A model generated the notes under the pieces. That model was not told the origin of the DNA. It did not search any database and saw only the letters and a list, made by a program, of their open reading frames with translations. Both the position numbers and the translations under genes were made by a program. A stretch of 64,000 nucleotides of DNA from Echinicola arenosa (GTDB lineage Bacteria; Bacteroidota; Bacteroidia; Cytophagales; Cyclobacteriaceae), in assembly GCF_014841125.1 (NCBI RefSeq), contig NZ_JACYTQ010000002.1, positions 620,001 through 684,000 on the forward strand, written 5' to 3'. Below, in pieces: positions 51,168 to 59,911 of the stretch (its first letter is position 1; every line of letters starts with the position of its first letter).

Positions 51168-52862
51168 CTATTCCTTTTGATACCGCTTGGCCAAAGTGTC
51201 TATATTATTGGAAGCATTGCTCCAGTCAATCACGCGATCAATTGGGATGGCATTGATATACTTTTCGATATTATCGTAACCATCGCCACTCAGGTCCTTG
51301 GTGGCGTCCGAAGGATCGTTGGGATCCAATCCGGCTGAGATTTCCCATTCATTGGGCATCCCATCTTGATCGGAATCTTGATAGGGTTTTCCCTCATATC
51401 TTGGATACCCTCCCACTTGACTAATGTCTGAAATGATACCTTTTTTATAAGAATCCTCTCCTAACCTTCTACTCCCACCTACCAAAAACTCCTGACCAAC
51501 ATGTATTTTACCATCCTCCCGGTACTTGATCTTCCCAGTTCTGACTTGGTTCACAATTCTTGCATCTACTGGATCTCTTTTGGGCAGGGTGGCACCCACA
51601 TTCTCCAAAACAAAATCATAAGCTTCCTCAGCACTCATCATGGTCACCGAGGCCATGGCAAAAGGCTGATTCACTCGGATAAACGGTTCATATGTTTTGG
51701 TCATATCAGGCTTACCATCCACTTGCACTCCTCCATTCCAATTGTCTAAATTGATGGCATCATATCCTTCCATGATATTGCCCTTGACATGAACCCTCCC
51801 CAGAATGATACTGTCTTTGACCGCTCGATCTCCTTCTGGTTTGATGATCCGATATCCCACGGGACCATCCTTGGGTGTCATCGGTCCTGGTTTAAAATAA
51901 TTATTAATGATATTGTAGTAAGATCGGTGATCCCCTCCATCAATGGTTCGGTACCACCAGTTGAAAATGACATTATTGACAAAACCAAAATCTCCGTACA
52001 TCCCCACTGAAGCATTTCTGGCTACATTACTTGCCCACAGGTTCCGCATAAAAGTACTGTTCAGTCCACCAATCGTACTTCCAAAAGCATGGTTATAGGT
52101 ATCCAGAGCTTCCGCAAAAATTGAATTCTGAATGGTTACATTGACGGTAGGCAGCTTATACTCCTTACCGTCAGCATCTACATACATGTGCCTATACATG
52201 GACATGTTTTCATCTAAGCCCCAAGTTGAAGACACATGATCGATGATGATATTTCCAATCCCATTTCCTCCCAGGGCATCATCTCTGAAACGAACATCCG
52301 TCTGCCCTCTCCTGAAACGCATATGCCGAATCACTACATCGTGAGTATCGATCAATACAGATGCTCCTGCAATACAGACTCCATCTCCGGGAGCGGTCTG
52401 ACCCGCAATGGTAATATATGGTGCTTTGATATTTACAGGTCGTTTCAAGTCAATAATCCCTGCCACATTGAAGACCACATACCTTGCTCCACCAGCTTCA
52501 CAAGCTTCCCTGAAAGTTCCTTTGCCACTATCCTCGAGACTGGTCACCACAAATACTTTTCCTCCGCGACCTCCAAACGAAAAGGCCCCTCCCCCTTCAG
52601 CACCGGGGAAAGCGGGAATCTTCGCCTGAGGTAAATCTCCGGGAGTGGCTGCCCATGGGATATATGGTTTGCCTTTGCTAATGTCAGCTTTCACCGCTGG
52701 CCAAGCCTTTTTCCATGCAGCCTCCACATATGCTTCGATTTCAGCTTGCTCTTGGTCAATCTCCTCCTGAACCTCAGCAGGAATTTCCGGATATTGGGCT
52801 TTTAGGGTTAATGATGTGAAAAAAGCCAAGAAGAACAACAGGTAGTGATGACACTTCTTCAT
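51168..52862 (-). CDS. PL1-family pectate lyase with C-terminal Ca-binding repeat (copy C)
   Basis: 564 residues from the ATG at 52862, which gives signal MKKCHHYLLFFLAFFTSLTLKAQ; the frame extends into susD. Same architecture as copies A and B: leader YPEIPAEVQEEIDQEQAEIE, beta-helix (FPGAEGGGAFSFGGRGGKVF, YITIAGQTAPGDGVCIAG, VVIRHMRFRRGQ, IDHVSSTWGLDENMSMYRHM) and a tail DSDQDGMPNEWEISAGLDPN. It follows susD of cassette 2, with a strong hairpin in between that may lower its expression relative to susCD. Confidence 0.9.
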   Translation of the reverse strand: MKKCHHYLLFFLAFFTSLTLKAQYPEIPAEVQEEIDQEQAEIEAYVEAAWKKAWPAVKADISKGKPYIPWAATPGDLPQAKIPAFPGAEGGGAFSFGGRGGKVFVVTSLEDSGKGTFREACEAGGARYVVFNVAGIIDLKRPVNIKAPYITIAGQTAPGDGVCIAGASVLIDTHDVVIRHMRFRRGQTDVRFRDDALGGNGIGNIIIDHVSSTWGLDENMSMYRHMYVDADGKEYKLPTVNVTIQNSIFAEALDTYNHAFGSTIGGLNSTFMRNLWASNVARNASVGMYGDFGFVNNVIFNWWYRTIDGGDHRSYYNIINNYFKPGPMTPKDGPVGYRIIKPEGDRAVKDSIILGRVHVKGNIMEGYDAINLDNWNGGVQVDGKPDMTKTYEPFIRVNQPFAMASVTMMSAEEAYDFVLENVGATLPKRDPVDARIVNQVRTGKIKYREDGKIHVGQEFLVGGSRRLGEDSYKKGIISDISQVGGYPRYEGKPYQDSDQDGMPNEWEISAGLDPNDPSDATKDLSGDGYDNIEKYINAIPIDRVIDWSNASNNIDTLAKRYQKE

Positions 52863-52875
52863 TTCTAATTGAAGG

Positions 52876-52902
52876 GTAAAACAGGGCTGAAAGCAGCCCT
52901 GT
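52876..52902 (-). terminator. Hairpin between susD 2 and PL1 copy C (terminator/attenuator)
   Basis: A perfect 9-bp stem (ACAGGGCTG at 52881-52889 with CAGCCCTGT at 52894-52902) and a 4-nt loop, followed on the minus strand by TTT and then ACCC. It begins 9 nt past the susD stop and ends 18 nt before the PL1 start. The short T tract suggests partial termination or an mRNA-stabilising 3' end for susCD. Confidence 0.65.
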
Positions 52903-52911
52903 ATAACATTT

Positions 52912-54537
52912 CTATTCATAAGCTGGATTTTGTGGATAATCCCCTGCATCCAGTGCGATAGCAGAAAGCGGGATAGGTCTTAAAATTTTATAATTGCCAT
53001 TTGCTCCCAAAAATGGATCAGTGCCCGCATCATTGATGGACTTGATGTCCGGGTTGCGCACTTTGGTATATTCCATCAACTTACCAGTTCTTTTTAGGTC
53101 TAGCCATCTTAAGCCCTCTCCTGCTAATTCGCGCGCACGTTCTTCCAAAATAAAATCCAAGTCTACAGAAGCCACTTCCATGGACGCTTCTGTCCCTGGA
53201 GCAGCAGCTCTTCTTCTCACCTCATTTACTCGGTTGACCGCTTCTCCAGCATTTCCTGCGTGAAGATAGGCCTCCGCAGCAATCAGGTACGTTTCTCCCA
53301 ATCTTGCCAAATACAAGTCATGGGTATACCGAATATCCGGTAATTGGACCCTGTCAAACTTCTTCAATGCTGGAAAATCTACCTGATTCAGCACGTCCCA
53401 CCAGTGTCCATCGATAGGGGAGATGATCGTCTCACTTCTCATCGGAGAGGCCGCTCGCCAAGCGGTGGTGTCGGCCAATTGCTGCGCCGTCCTTGGGTAA
53501 TAATAGGCCACGGGGCTGTTATCTGGGTTTAACAGATAACCGGTATAAGGATTGGTTTTGATATTTAGGAATGTTCCCTCAAAACGGGTGTCGTTATCCT
53601 CAAAAAGGGTAAAAAGATACTCTGTCGGGTGAAGTGCATTTTTCTTGTTTACACCGTCATTGCTTCCTTGTACCAGAGGACCCCATGCGTAATCCCAGTT
53701 GTGCGCTGGAGAATTTTGGGTTGAGGCATCAGCGTATTGAATCGACCAAAGCACTTCTTCATTATTGTCATTTTGGTATTCAAAGATTTCATCGAAAGAC
53801 AAGCTCAGGCTTTGACCTCCTATGGCCGCATCAGCCAAGGCAGCAGCTTCTGTAAAATCCGCCGCTGAACCGCCATTTGTGGTATCATACCCTCTCGTCA
53901 AATAAACCTTGGCCAGTATATGCTGGGCCACACGCTTGGTAACTCTACCAAAATCTGCCTGACTTTCCGGCAAAACCCCAATTGTAGCACTTAATTCACT
54001 AATGATAAAATCGTACACTTCACTAGCTGGATCCCTTTCAAAAGTCACAATGGGTTCACTAATTAAGTCAGTAACCAAGGTGACATCACCAAAATTCTGT
54101 ACCAATAGGAAATAATAGAAAGCCCGAATGGTCCTTACCTCTGCTATCCTTGTTTCCAAATCAGTAAAAGGTTCAGTTTGGTCTGAATAACTTAAGGCCA
54201 TATTGGCAATTTGTATACTTTGGTAAAGGGTCTTGAAAAGATATTCAACTTGGCTGTTTCCAGGAGTAAGTGTTTGGTAGGAGGCCAAGCCTATGGGAAC
54301 TTCTGCATGGGCGTTAAAGAACAAATCAGTTCCCGCACAAAACACATAAGGAGTGGGCTGGTACACATCCCTCAGGGTGGCATAAGCCGCATTCACCAAA
54401 CCTTCATATCCCGCTTGACTTCCATAATAATTTTGGGCTGTTGTGTTGCCTAGGTTTTCTTCATCCAGAAAACCTGAACAGCTGGTCATTCCTATGCCCA
54501 ATACAATGATATATATGATTGATTTTACGCTCTTCAT
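52912..54537 (-). CDS. susD: SusD/RagB-family glycan-binding lipoprotein, cassette 2
   Basis: 541 residues from the ATG at 54537; the frame runs further to a GTG but that would overlap susC. Signal with lipobox GMTSC. SusD features: CSGFLDEENLGNTTAQNYYG start, TIRAFYYFLLVQNFGDVTLV (TPR helix pair), RLGETYLIAAEAYLHAGNAG and the C-terminal DFILEERARELAGEGLRWLD. It follows its susC with 4 bp between stop and start, so expression is coupled. It is only distantly similar to the cassette 1 SusD, implying a different ligand. Confidence 0.95.
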   Translation of the reverse strand: MKSVKSIIYIIVLGIGMTSCSGFLDEENLGNTTAQNYYGSQAGYEGLVNAAYATLRDVYQPTPYVFCAGTDLFFNAHAEVPIGLASYQTLTPGNSQVEYLFKTLYQSIQIANMALSYSDQTEPFTDLETRIAEVRTIRAFYYFLLVQNFGDVTLVTDLISEPIVTFERDPASEVYDFIISELSATIGVLPESQADFGRVTKRVAQHILAKVYLTRGYDTTNGGSAADFTEAAALADAAIGGQSLSLSFDEIFEYQNDNNEEVLWSIQYADASTQNSPAHNWDYAWGPLVQGSNDGVNKKNALHPTEYLFTLFEDNDTRFEGTFLNIKTNPYTGYLLNPDNSPVAYYYPRTAQQLADTTAWRAASPMRSETIISPIDGHWWDVLNQVDFPALKKFDRVQLPDIRYTHDLYLARLGETYLIAAEAYLHAGNAGEAVNRVNEVRRRAAAPGTEASMEVASVDLDFILEERARELAGEGLRWLDLKRTGKLMEYTKVRNPDIKSINDAGTDPFLGANGNYKILRPIPLSAIALDAGDYPQNPAYE

Positions 54538-54541
54538 GATT

Positions 54542-57500
54542 TTAGAATTTAATATTTGCACCTAGCTGGTAAACCGTATAAGAAGTGTTGGTTGCATCCA
54601 CACCGGACATGGAAGCACCCGCCCATTCTGGGTCAAATCCCTCATAGTTTGTAAACAAGAAGGGATTCAAAGCATTTGCATATACTCGAAGTTCAGTAAC
54701 ACCGAATTTTTCAAGAGCACCAGGGGCAAAATTGTAACCCAGGGTAATATTCTGAATCCGTACAAATGAAGCATCCTTATTGAAACCTGGATAACCGAAA
54801 TCTTCCGAGTCTTCACCCCAATATTGGCCTGTATAACTTGGTTGTGGGTAGGTATTGGAATAGCGTGCTTCTGAAATAGGATTTTCCCTCAAATAATAAG
54901 GTACATCTAGGATGACTTTACTATTAAAATCTGTGAACTCGCCATGGAAAGGGCTGTACAGAAAAACACCTTGTTTGGTATAAACCGTGGCAGACAGATC
55001 CCAATTTTTGTACCTGAAGTTCGTCATAAATGTACCAATCCAGTCCGGTGCAGGAGAACCCAAAACAGTCATATCATTATCAATATCGATGTTTCCATCG
55101 CCGTTCAGGTCTTTTACTTTGGCGGTACCTTCAAGGGCTTGTTGATCAGCCGCAGGCAACTCTTCACGTTGCCACACTCCGTCGAAAACCATCGCATATA
55201 CCACATCCACAGGTTGTCCAATAAACCATCTGTTGGGCACATCATCTTCCTTTTTACCGTATAACTCTACGATCTTATTGGTATTTTTTGAAAAGATAAA
55301 GTTGGTTTCCCAAGTGAAATCTCCTCTTTCAATATTGACCGTTTTCAACTGTAACTCAATCCCTTTGTTACTGACTGAACCCACATTATCAATCATAGAA
55401 GCCCATCCAGTAGGCATGGCCAGTTTTCTCTCCATCAATAAGTTCAAAGAAAGACGATCATACACATTGACCTCACCACTGATTCTGTTTTTCAAGAAAC
55501 CAAAATCTGCTCCAAAGTTCCACTCCCTGGTCCGCTCCCAAGTCAAATTAGAATTGGCAATAGCATTGGGCACGAACCCGTCAGCCGTGGTGCCATCCCA
55601 ATCATAATAGGTCTGTCTATTGAGAGAGGACTGGGTAGAATATGCAGGAATATTATTGTTTCCCGTATAGCCATAACTGACGCGAAGTTTCAAATTATCG
55701 ACCACGGAAGAGGTTTTCAGAAAAGGCTCCTCCGTCATTCTCCAAGCTACAGCCGCAGAGGGGAAGGAAGCCCATTTATTGTCTTCGGAAAGCTTGGAAG
55801 ACCCATCCCATCTGATGGTACCGGTAACCAAAAACTTATCCTTGTAGGAATAATTTACCCTATTGGTGAACGACAGTAAGGTATTTTTGCTGTAGGAAGT
55901 GGTAGCATCTCTTTGAGGAGCACTTTGGACATTATACCACAAAGAATTGAAAGGCACATCCCGTCCATAGGCAAAGGCACTTTCCAACCTGTTTAGCTGG
56001 GAAGATTGAATGAAGTCATAAGAAATTCGATGATCATTGAACTCCTTCGTGATATTCATTTGATTGTCCCAAATGTATGAAAGGTTGTTATCATTCCACA
56101 TCCTGGCCACTGAGATGGACCTTGTCGCAAAACGATCAAAATATTCTCCTGTTCTCCCAAATTTAGCATTGGGTGAGAAAGTAGAACTGAATGTGATTCC
56201 TTTTACTGGCGTGAACCTTAAGTAAAAATTGGTAATGGCATAGAATTGCTCTTCGTTATATTGAGACCCGCTTTCCAAAAAAGCGTATGGATTGACATTG
56301 CCCGAAATACCAATCATAGGAGATTGGATGACATTGCCCTCTTCATCAAAAGCAGGTGCATAAGTAGGCATTCTAAAAAGCTGCTGTGTATAGCCCTGGC
56401 GGGAAATCAACTCCCTGTTTGAAAAAGCCAAGTTGATATTAGCGCCAATCGCAAACATATCATTAGGTCTGGCATCTACACTGGCCTTGAAATTATATTT
56501 CTTGTACCACTGTCCTTCCACGTTACCATCATCCCCTTGGTAGCCAAAACCAACCACGTAACTCACCTTATCGGATGCACCTGATGCTGACACAAAATGG
56601 TTCTGCTGAATACTGGGTTTTAAGAAAGCATCCAGCCAGTCCGTCCCCCTTCTGTTGGTAAGTGCTTCTTCCCAATAGTTGCCTCCATCCTCTGTTTCTA
56701 CATTAGGAAAGCCATAGGTTGGAGAATCCACTATGGGATTTCCTTGGACCAAATCACGGGTCACTTGCCTGTCCCTGTTCCACTGCACACTTGCATCATA
56801 GCTGTTCAGGAAGTTGGGCATATTGGTAAAGTTCCTGATACCCACAAAGCCTGAATAGGAAAAGGTAGGTTTTTGATTTTGAATTCCAGCTCCTGATTTG
56901 GTGGTGACAATCACCACACCATTGGATCCCCTCGAGCCATAAATGGCGGTGGAAGAAGCATCCTTTAGGATATCAATCCGATCAATGTCATTAGGATTCA
57001 AAAAGTCAATATTATCGGTCATTACTCCATCTACTACATAAAGTGGAGCTCCACCAGTCAAGGAATTGGCACCTCGGATCTGGATGTCGAACCCACTGCC
57101 CACAGAGCCTGTGCGTTGTGTGATATTGACCCCTGCTGCATTTGCCTGCAACGCTTTCATCGGATTGGTTGATCCCACGCTATTGAGTTCCCTGTTCCCA
57201 ATGGATGATACAGCTCCCGTCAGATCCTTTTTCTTTACTTCTCCATAACCAACTACCACCACTTCATCCAAAGCCGATAGATCGCTTTCCAACACCACAT
57301 CAATGATGGTTTGATTCCCGACCTCAATCACCTTATTCTTAAAGCCTATATATGAAATGATCAACGTAGCTCCTTCAGGAACATCAAGGGAGTAATGACC
57401 TTCAATGTCGGTTACGGTGCCATTTGAAGTACCTTCCACCAATACAGAAGCTCCAATCAAAGGTTCTCCATCACTATCCGTGACTTTGCCGGTGACGGTA

Positions 57501-57916
57501 ATGTCATAGATCTCTTCCACCGGAGCAGTGGCCAATTGTTCTATTTTCACATTGATTTGATCATCGACCTGCTTAAACCTTAAAGGTGAACTTTGGGAAA
57601 TTTCTACCAGCAGGTCATAAAGCTTGATATTGTTATCTTGGATGGTGAAGCGTTGGGGAAGCTCCAAAGCCTTACGATCGTAAACAAACTTAAATCCGGT
57701 CTTTGACTCGATTTCATCAAAGACCTCCTGGGTGTCCGCACCATTGAAGTTTACGGAAAGGATTATATTCAAATCCTTTTCCTGACTTCTCATGGCCATC
57801 ATTTGGGTAGAAAAGTGCCCTTGTGTATTCACCGCCAAAATTGGACTGGAGTAGGCCAAAAAGGCTAGTAGCAACACCCTACATAACCAACGGCATTTGA
57901 GTATTTTTTCATTCAT
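54542..57916 (-). CDS. susC: SusC/RagA TonB-dependent receptor with STN domain, cassette 2
   Basis: 1124 residues. Signal (CRWLCRVLLLAFLAYSSPIL), STN domain (about 50-125: VNFNGADTQEVFDEIESKTG ... LRFKQVDDQINVKI), carboxypeptidase-regulatory-like domain (DITVTGKVTDSDGEPLIGAS), TonB-box region LDEVVVVGYGEVKKKDLTGA, plug (IQIRGANSLTGGAPLYVVDG, RIDILKDASSTAIYGSRGSN) and a barrel ending YTVYQLGANIKF. The STN domain plus the FecR and sigma genes immediately upstream make it a self-inducing importer like cassette 1. It is the outer-membrane channel for the ligand bound by the downstream SusD. Confidence 0.95.
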   Translation of the reverse strand: MNEKILKCRWLCRVLLLAFLAYSSPILAVNTQGHFSTQMMAMRSQEKDLNIILSVNFNGADTQEVFDEIESKTGFKFVYDRKALELPQRFTIQDNNIKLYDLLVEISQSSPLRFKQVDDQINVKIEQLATAPVEEIYDITVTGKVTDSDGEPLIGASVLVEGTSNGTVTDIEGHYSLDVPEGATLIISYIGFKNKVIEVGNQTIIDVVLESDLSALDEVVVVGYGEVKKKDLTGAVSSIGNRELNSVGSTNPMKALQANAAGVNITQRTGSVGSGFDIQIRGANSLTGGAPLYVVDGVMTDNIDFLNPNDIDRIDILKDASSTAIYGSRGSNGVVIVTTKSGAGIQNQKPTFSYSGFVGIRNFTNMPNFLNSYDASVQWNRDRQVTRDLVQGNPIVDSPTYGFPNVETEDGGNYWEEALTNRRGTDWLDAFLKPSIQQNHFVSASGASDKVSYVVGFGYQGDDGNVEGQWYKKYNFKASVDARPNDMFAIGANINLAFSNRELISRQGYTQQLFRMPTYAPAFDEEGNVIQSPMIGISGNVNPYAFLESGSQYNEEQFYAITNFYLRFTPVKGITFSSTFSPNAKFGRTGEYFDRFATRSISVARMWNDNNLSYIWDNQMNITKEFNDHRISYDFIQSSQLNRLESAFAYGRDVPFNSLWYNVQSAPQRDATTSYSKNTLLSFTNRVNYSYKDKFLVTGTIRWDGSSKLSEDNKWASFPSAAVAWRMTEEPFLKTSSVVDNLKLRVSYGYTGNNNIPAYSTQSSLNRQTYYDWDGTTADGFVPNAIANSNLTWERTREWNFGADFGFLKNRISGEVNVYDRLSLNLLMERKLAMPTGWASMIDNVGSVSNKGIELQLKTVNIERGDFTWETNFIFSKNTNKIVELYGKKEDDVPNRWFIGQPVDVVYAMVFDGVWQREELPAADQQALEGTAKVKDLNGDGNIDIDNDMTVLGSPAPDWIGTFMTNFRYKNWDLSATVYTKQGVFLYSPFHGEFTDFNSKVILDVPYYLRENPISEARYSNTYPQPSYTGQYWGEDSEDFGYPGFNKDASFVRIQNITLGYNFAPGALEKFGVTELRVYANALNPFLFTNYEGFDPEWAGASMSGVDATNTSYTVYQLGANIKF

Positions 57917-57974
57917 AATTTTGGGTTGTTAATTGATTAATATTCTATTACGAGTGGGTTCTCTTAGGTTTTAG

Positions 57975-59009
57975 CTAGAATTTTAGGGTTACATTTTTGT
58001 CATCTATTTTATATTTAACATCATACATGAATTGTAGGCCAGTAAGAATATCCTCCAGCTTTTCGTTTTCGTAGCGTCCATTGATCTTCCAGTCTTTTGG
58101 TGTCTCCCCATATACCTGAAAGTCTACGCCATACCATTTTCCCAGTCGCTCTATAAATGCTTCGAATTGGGTATCCTTAAACACTATCACCCCGTCTTTC
58201 CAGGCTGTTACTGCCTGCACATCAAACTCACTTTTAGAATAGTTTTTTTCCTGTTCTTGGTACTCAAGTTCTTCTCCCGGAACAAGGATATTATCCGGTA
58301 AATCAGGGATACTTACTTTTACCTTTCCTGTCACCAAGGATACTTTGACATCGGAAGTGTATTTATCAGACCTTACATTGAAGGAAGTTCCAAGCACTTG
58401 GGTTTTAAGTGATCCAGTGGTAACGGTAAAGGGTCTAGAAGCATCATGGGTCACTTCAAAAAAAGCCTCCCCTTCTAAGATTACCTCTCTTTCTTTTGTA
58501 TTAAAATGTTCTGGGAATCTTAATTTACTCTCATAGTTCAGGTGCACCTTGGTCCCATCCGGCAAGACGATAATTGACTTCCTACCTCTTGGATTCTCTG
58601 CCGACTTCCAAGCCACCTCCTCTAGGATGGTTTGTTCTTGAAAAGGAGCTATCACTTTATCTGCCAATAGGGCCACCATCAGGCTAAAAAGTAATATAGC
58701 GGCCACTCTTAACCATTGTCTTGAATGGGGAATATTTTGGAAATCATTCGCTGACTTATCGAGTTTGTGGTCCACTGCCACCACCCGACTAAGAAGGTCT
58801 TCAAGTTCATCCTCTTCCAAAGTGTGTTGTGGCAGGTGTAACCGCTCCACAAATTCCTTTGCTTTCAAAAACTCATCCTTCTGTTCAGCATGTTCTTGAA
58901 GCCACTTTTCCCAAAAGCTATTTCTTTCACCAACAGGTTCATGAACCCAATCGACAAAATCCCTTCTGGCTATTAATTGATAAAATATATGTTTATGATC
59001 CTTGCTCAC
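57975..59009 (-). CDS. FecR-family anti-sigma factor, cassette 2
   Basis: 344 residues. Sigma-binding N-terminus (FVDWVHEPVGERNSFWEKWL), membrane helix (WLRVAAILLFSLMVALLADK, about 98-117), FecR domain (KSIIVLPDGTKVHLNYESKL, EGEAFFEVTHDASRPFTV) and C-terminal DUF4974 domain (FEAFIERLGKWYGVDFQVYG ... YKIDDKNVTLKF). The start codon is GTG; no in-frame ATG is available nearby upstream. It transmits the signal from the cassette 2 SusC STN domain to the sigma factor encoded 113 bp upstream. Confidence 0.92.
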   Translation of the reverse strand: MSKDHKHIFYQLIARRDFVDWVHEPVGERNSFWEKWLQEHAEQKDEFLKAKEFVERLHLPQHTLEEDELEDLLSRVVAVDHKLDKSANDFQNIPHSRQWLRVAAILLFSLMVALLADKVIAPFQEQTILEEVAWKSAENPRGRKSIIVLPDGTKVHLNYESKLRFPEHFNTKEREVILEGEAFFEVTHDASRPFTVTTGSLKTQVLGTSFNVRSDKYTSDVKVSLVTGKVKVSIPDLPDNILVPGEELEYQEQEKNYSKSEFDVQAVTAWKDGVIVFKDTQFEAFIERLGKWYGVDFQVYGETPKDWKINGRYENEKLEDILTGLQFMYDVKYKIDDKNVTLKF

Positions 59010-59122
59010 TTTTGTATTGACTTTACTTATACAAGGGAGCAGTTCTGAAAATGATACCGGGTTTTCAGGAAAAATTTTATTTATTTTTCAAAAACCCTTT
59101 AAATGATCATTCAATGGCATTT

Positions 59123-59788
59123 TTAAGAGCGAAATTCTGAGAAAGTCAGGAGCAGATACAGAACAAAATACTTTCTCAAGTGAGCCAAACCTCTGTATAC
59201 TAACCTTCTGGCTGAAGAAACATGGGAAAAATCAAAAATCACCGCAATCTGATCATAGCTGAGCCCTTCAAAGTAAAAATAATAAATGGCTTCGCGCTCT
59301 TTGGGATCCAATTGGCGAAGGGCTTCATTTAACCTGAATATTTGCTCTTTCTCTAACTGCTGATTAATGTATACCGTTTCATAAGATAGCTCCACTGGAA
59401 ACTTCCTAAAGTCAAATGCACTTTCCTTGACAATCTGTTTATTTTGTTTTTTTAAGTCAGCTAAAATCCTCCGCTTAAATGATTTGAAAAGGTAGGGTTT
59501 GATGGCATCGGTAGGTCCAAGCCTTTCCCGCTTCTGTCGAATGTAAATAAAAAAGTCCTGCAGGCAATCTTTGACCAAACTATGGTCAGCTGTAAGTTGA
59601 CAGCCAAAATTGAAAAGTATATTGGCGTATTTTTTATAGATTATCACAAAGGCATTTTCATCTCCTTTTCTAAACAAATCCCAAAGCTCCTTCTCAGAAG
59701 AACTAATAGGCACCTTCTTTCCACTTCTTTCGGTATTAAGCCCATTGGCCGTTTTACTTGTTTTGGGTAAACTGTCCAGTAAATACAT
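59123..59788 (-). CDS. ECF RNA polymerase sigma factor, cassette 2
   Basis: 221 residues from the ATG at 59788 (a TTG six codons upstream is the only longer start). Region 2 is LWDLFRKGDENAFVIIYKKY and VKDCLQDFFIYIRQKR; region 4 is LRQLDPKEREAIYYFYFEGL followed by YDQIAVIFDFSHVSSARRLV. There is an N-terminal extension of about 38 residues before region 2. It is expected to be controlled by the adjacent FecR and to direct transcription of susCD 2. It has a CAGG-N6-CAGG repeat 58 bp before its start. Confidence 0.92.
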   Translation of the reverse strand: MYLLDSLPKTSKTANGLNTERSGKKVPISSSEKELWDLFRKGDENAFVIIYKKYANILFNFGCQLTADHSLVKDCLQDFFIYIRQKRERLGPTDAIKPYLFKSFKRRILADLKKQNKQIVKESAFDFRKFPVELSYETVYINQQLEKEQIFRLNEALRQLDPKEREAIYYFYFEGLSYDQIAVIFDFSHVSSARRLVYRGLAHLRKYFVLYLLLTFSEFRS

Positions 59789-59845
59789 ATTAGGGAGATT
59801 TGTCAACTACCTCCCTAATATTCAATTCTTTCCAAAGAAAATCAT

Positions 59846-59859
59846 CCTGTGCTTACCTG
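59846..59859 (-). promoter_or_regulatory. CAGG-N6-CAGG operator upstream of ECF sigma 2
   Basis: Minus-strand CAGGTAAGCACAGG, 13 of 14 bases identical to the site before ECF sigma 1, and also preceded by CAG. No good TAnnTTTG box occurs 22 nt downstream; TATTAGGG at 25 nt is the nearest word. The promoter here may be weaker or differently placed. Confidence 0.55.
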
Positions 59860-59911
59860 CTGCCTTCCCAAGGAATAATGATGGATTATTTGAGTGAATA
59901 ACACTTTTAAA

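Noticed and set aside
52863-52949. Longer N-terminus of PL1 copy C reaching into susD
   Set aside because: The ATG at 52862 begins directly at a typical signal peptide; the extension would read through the terminator hairpin.
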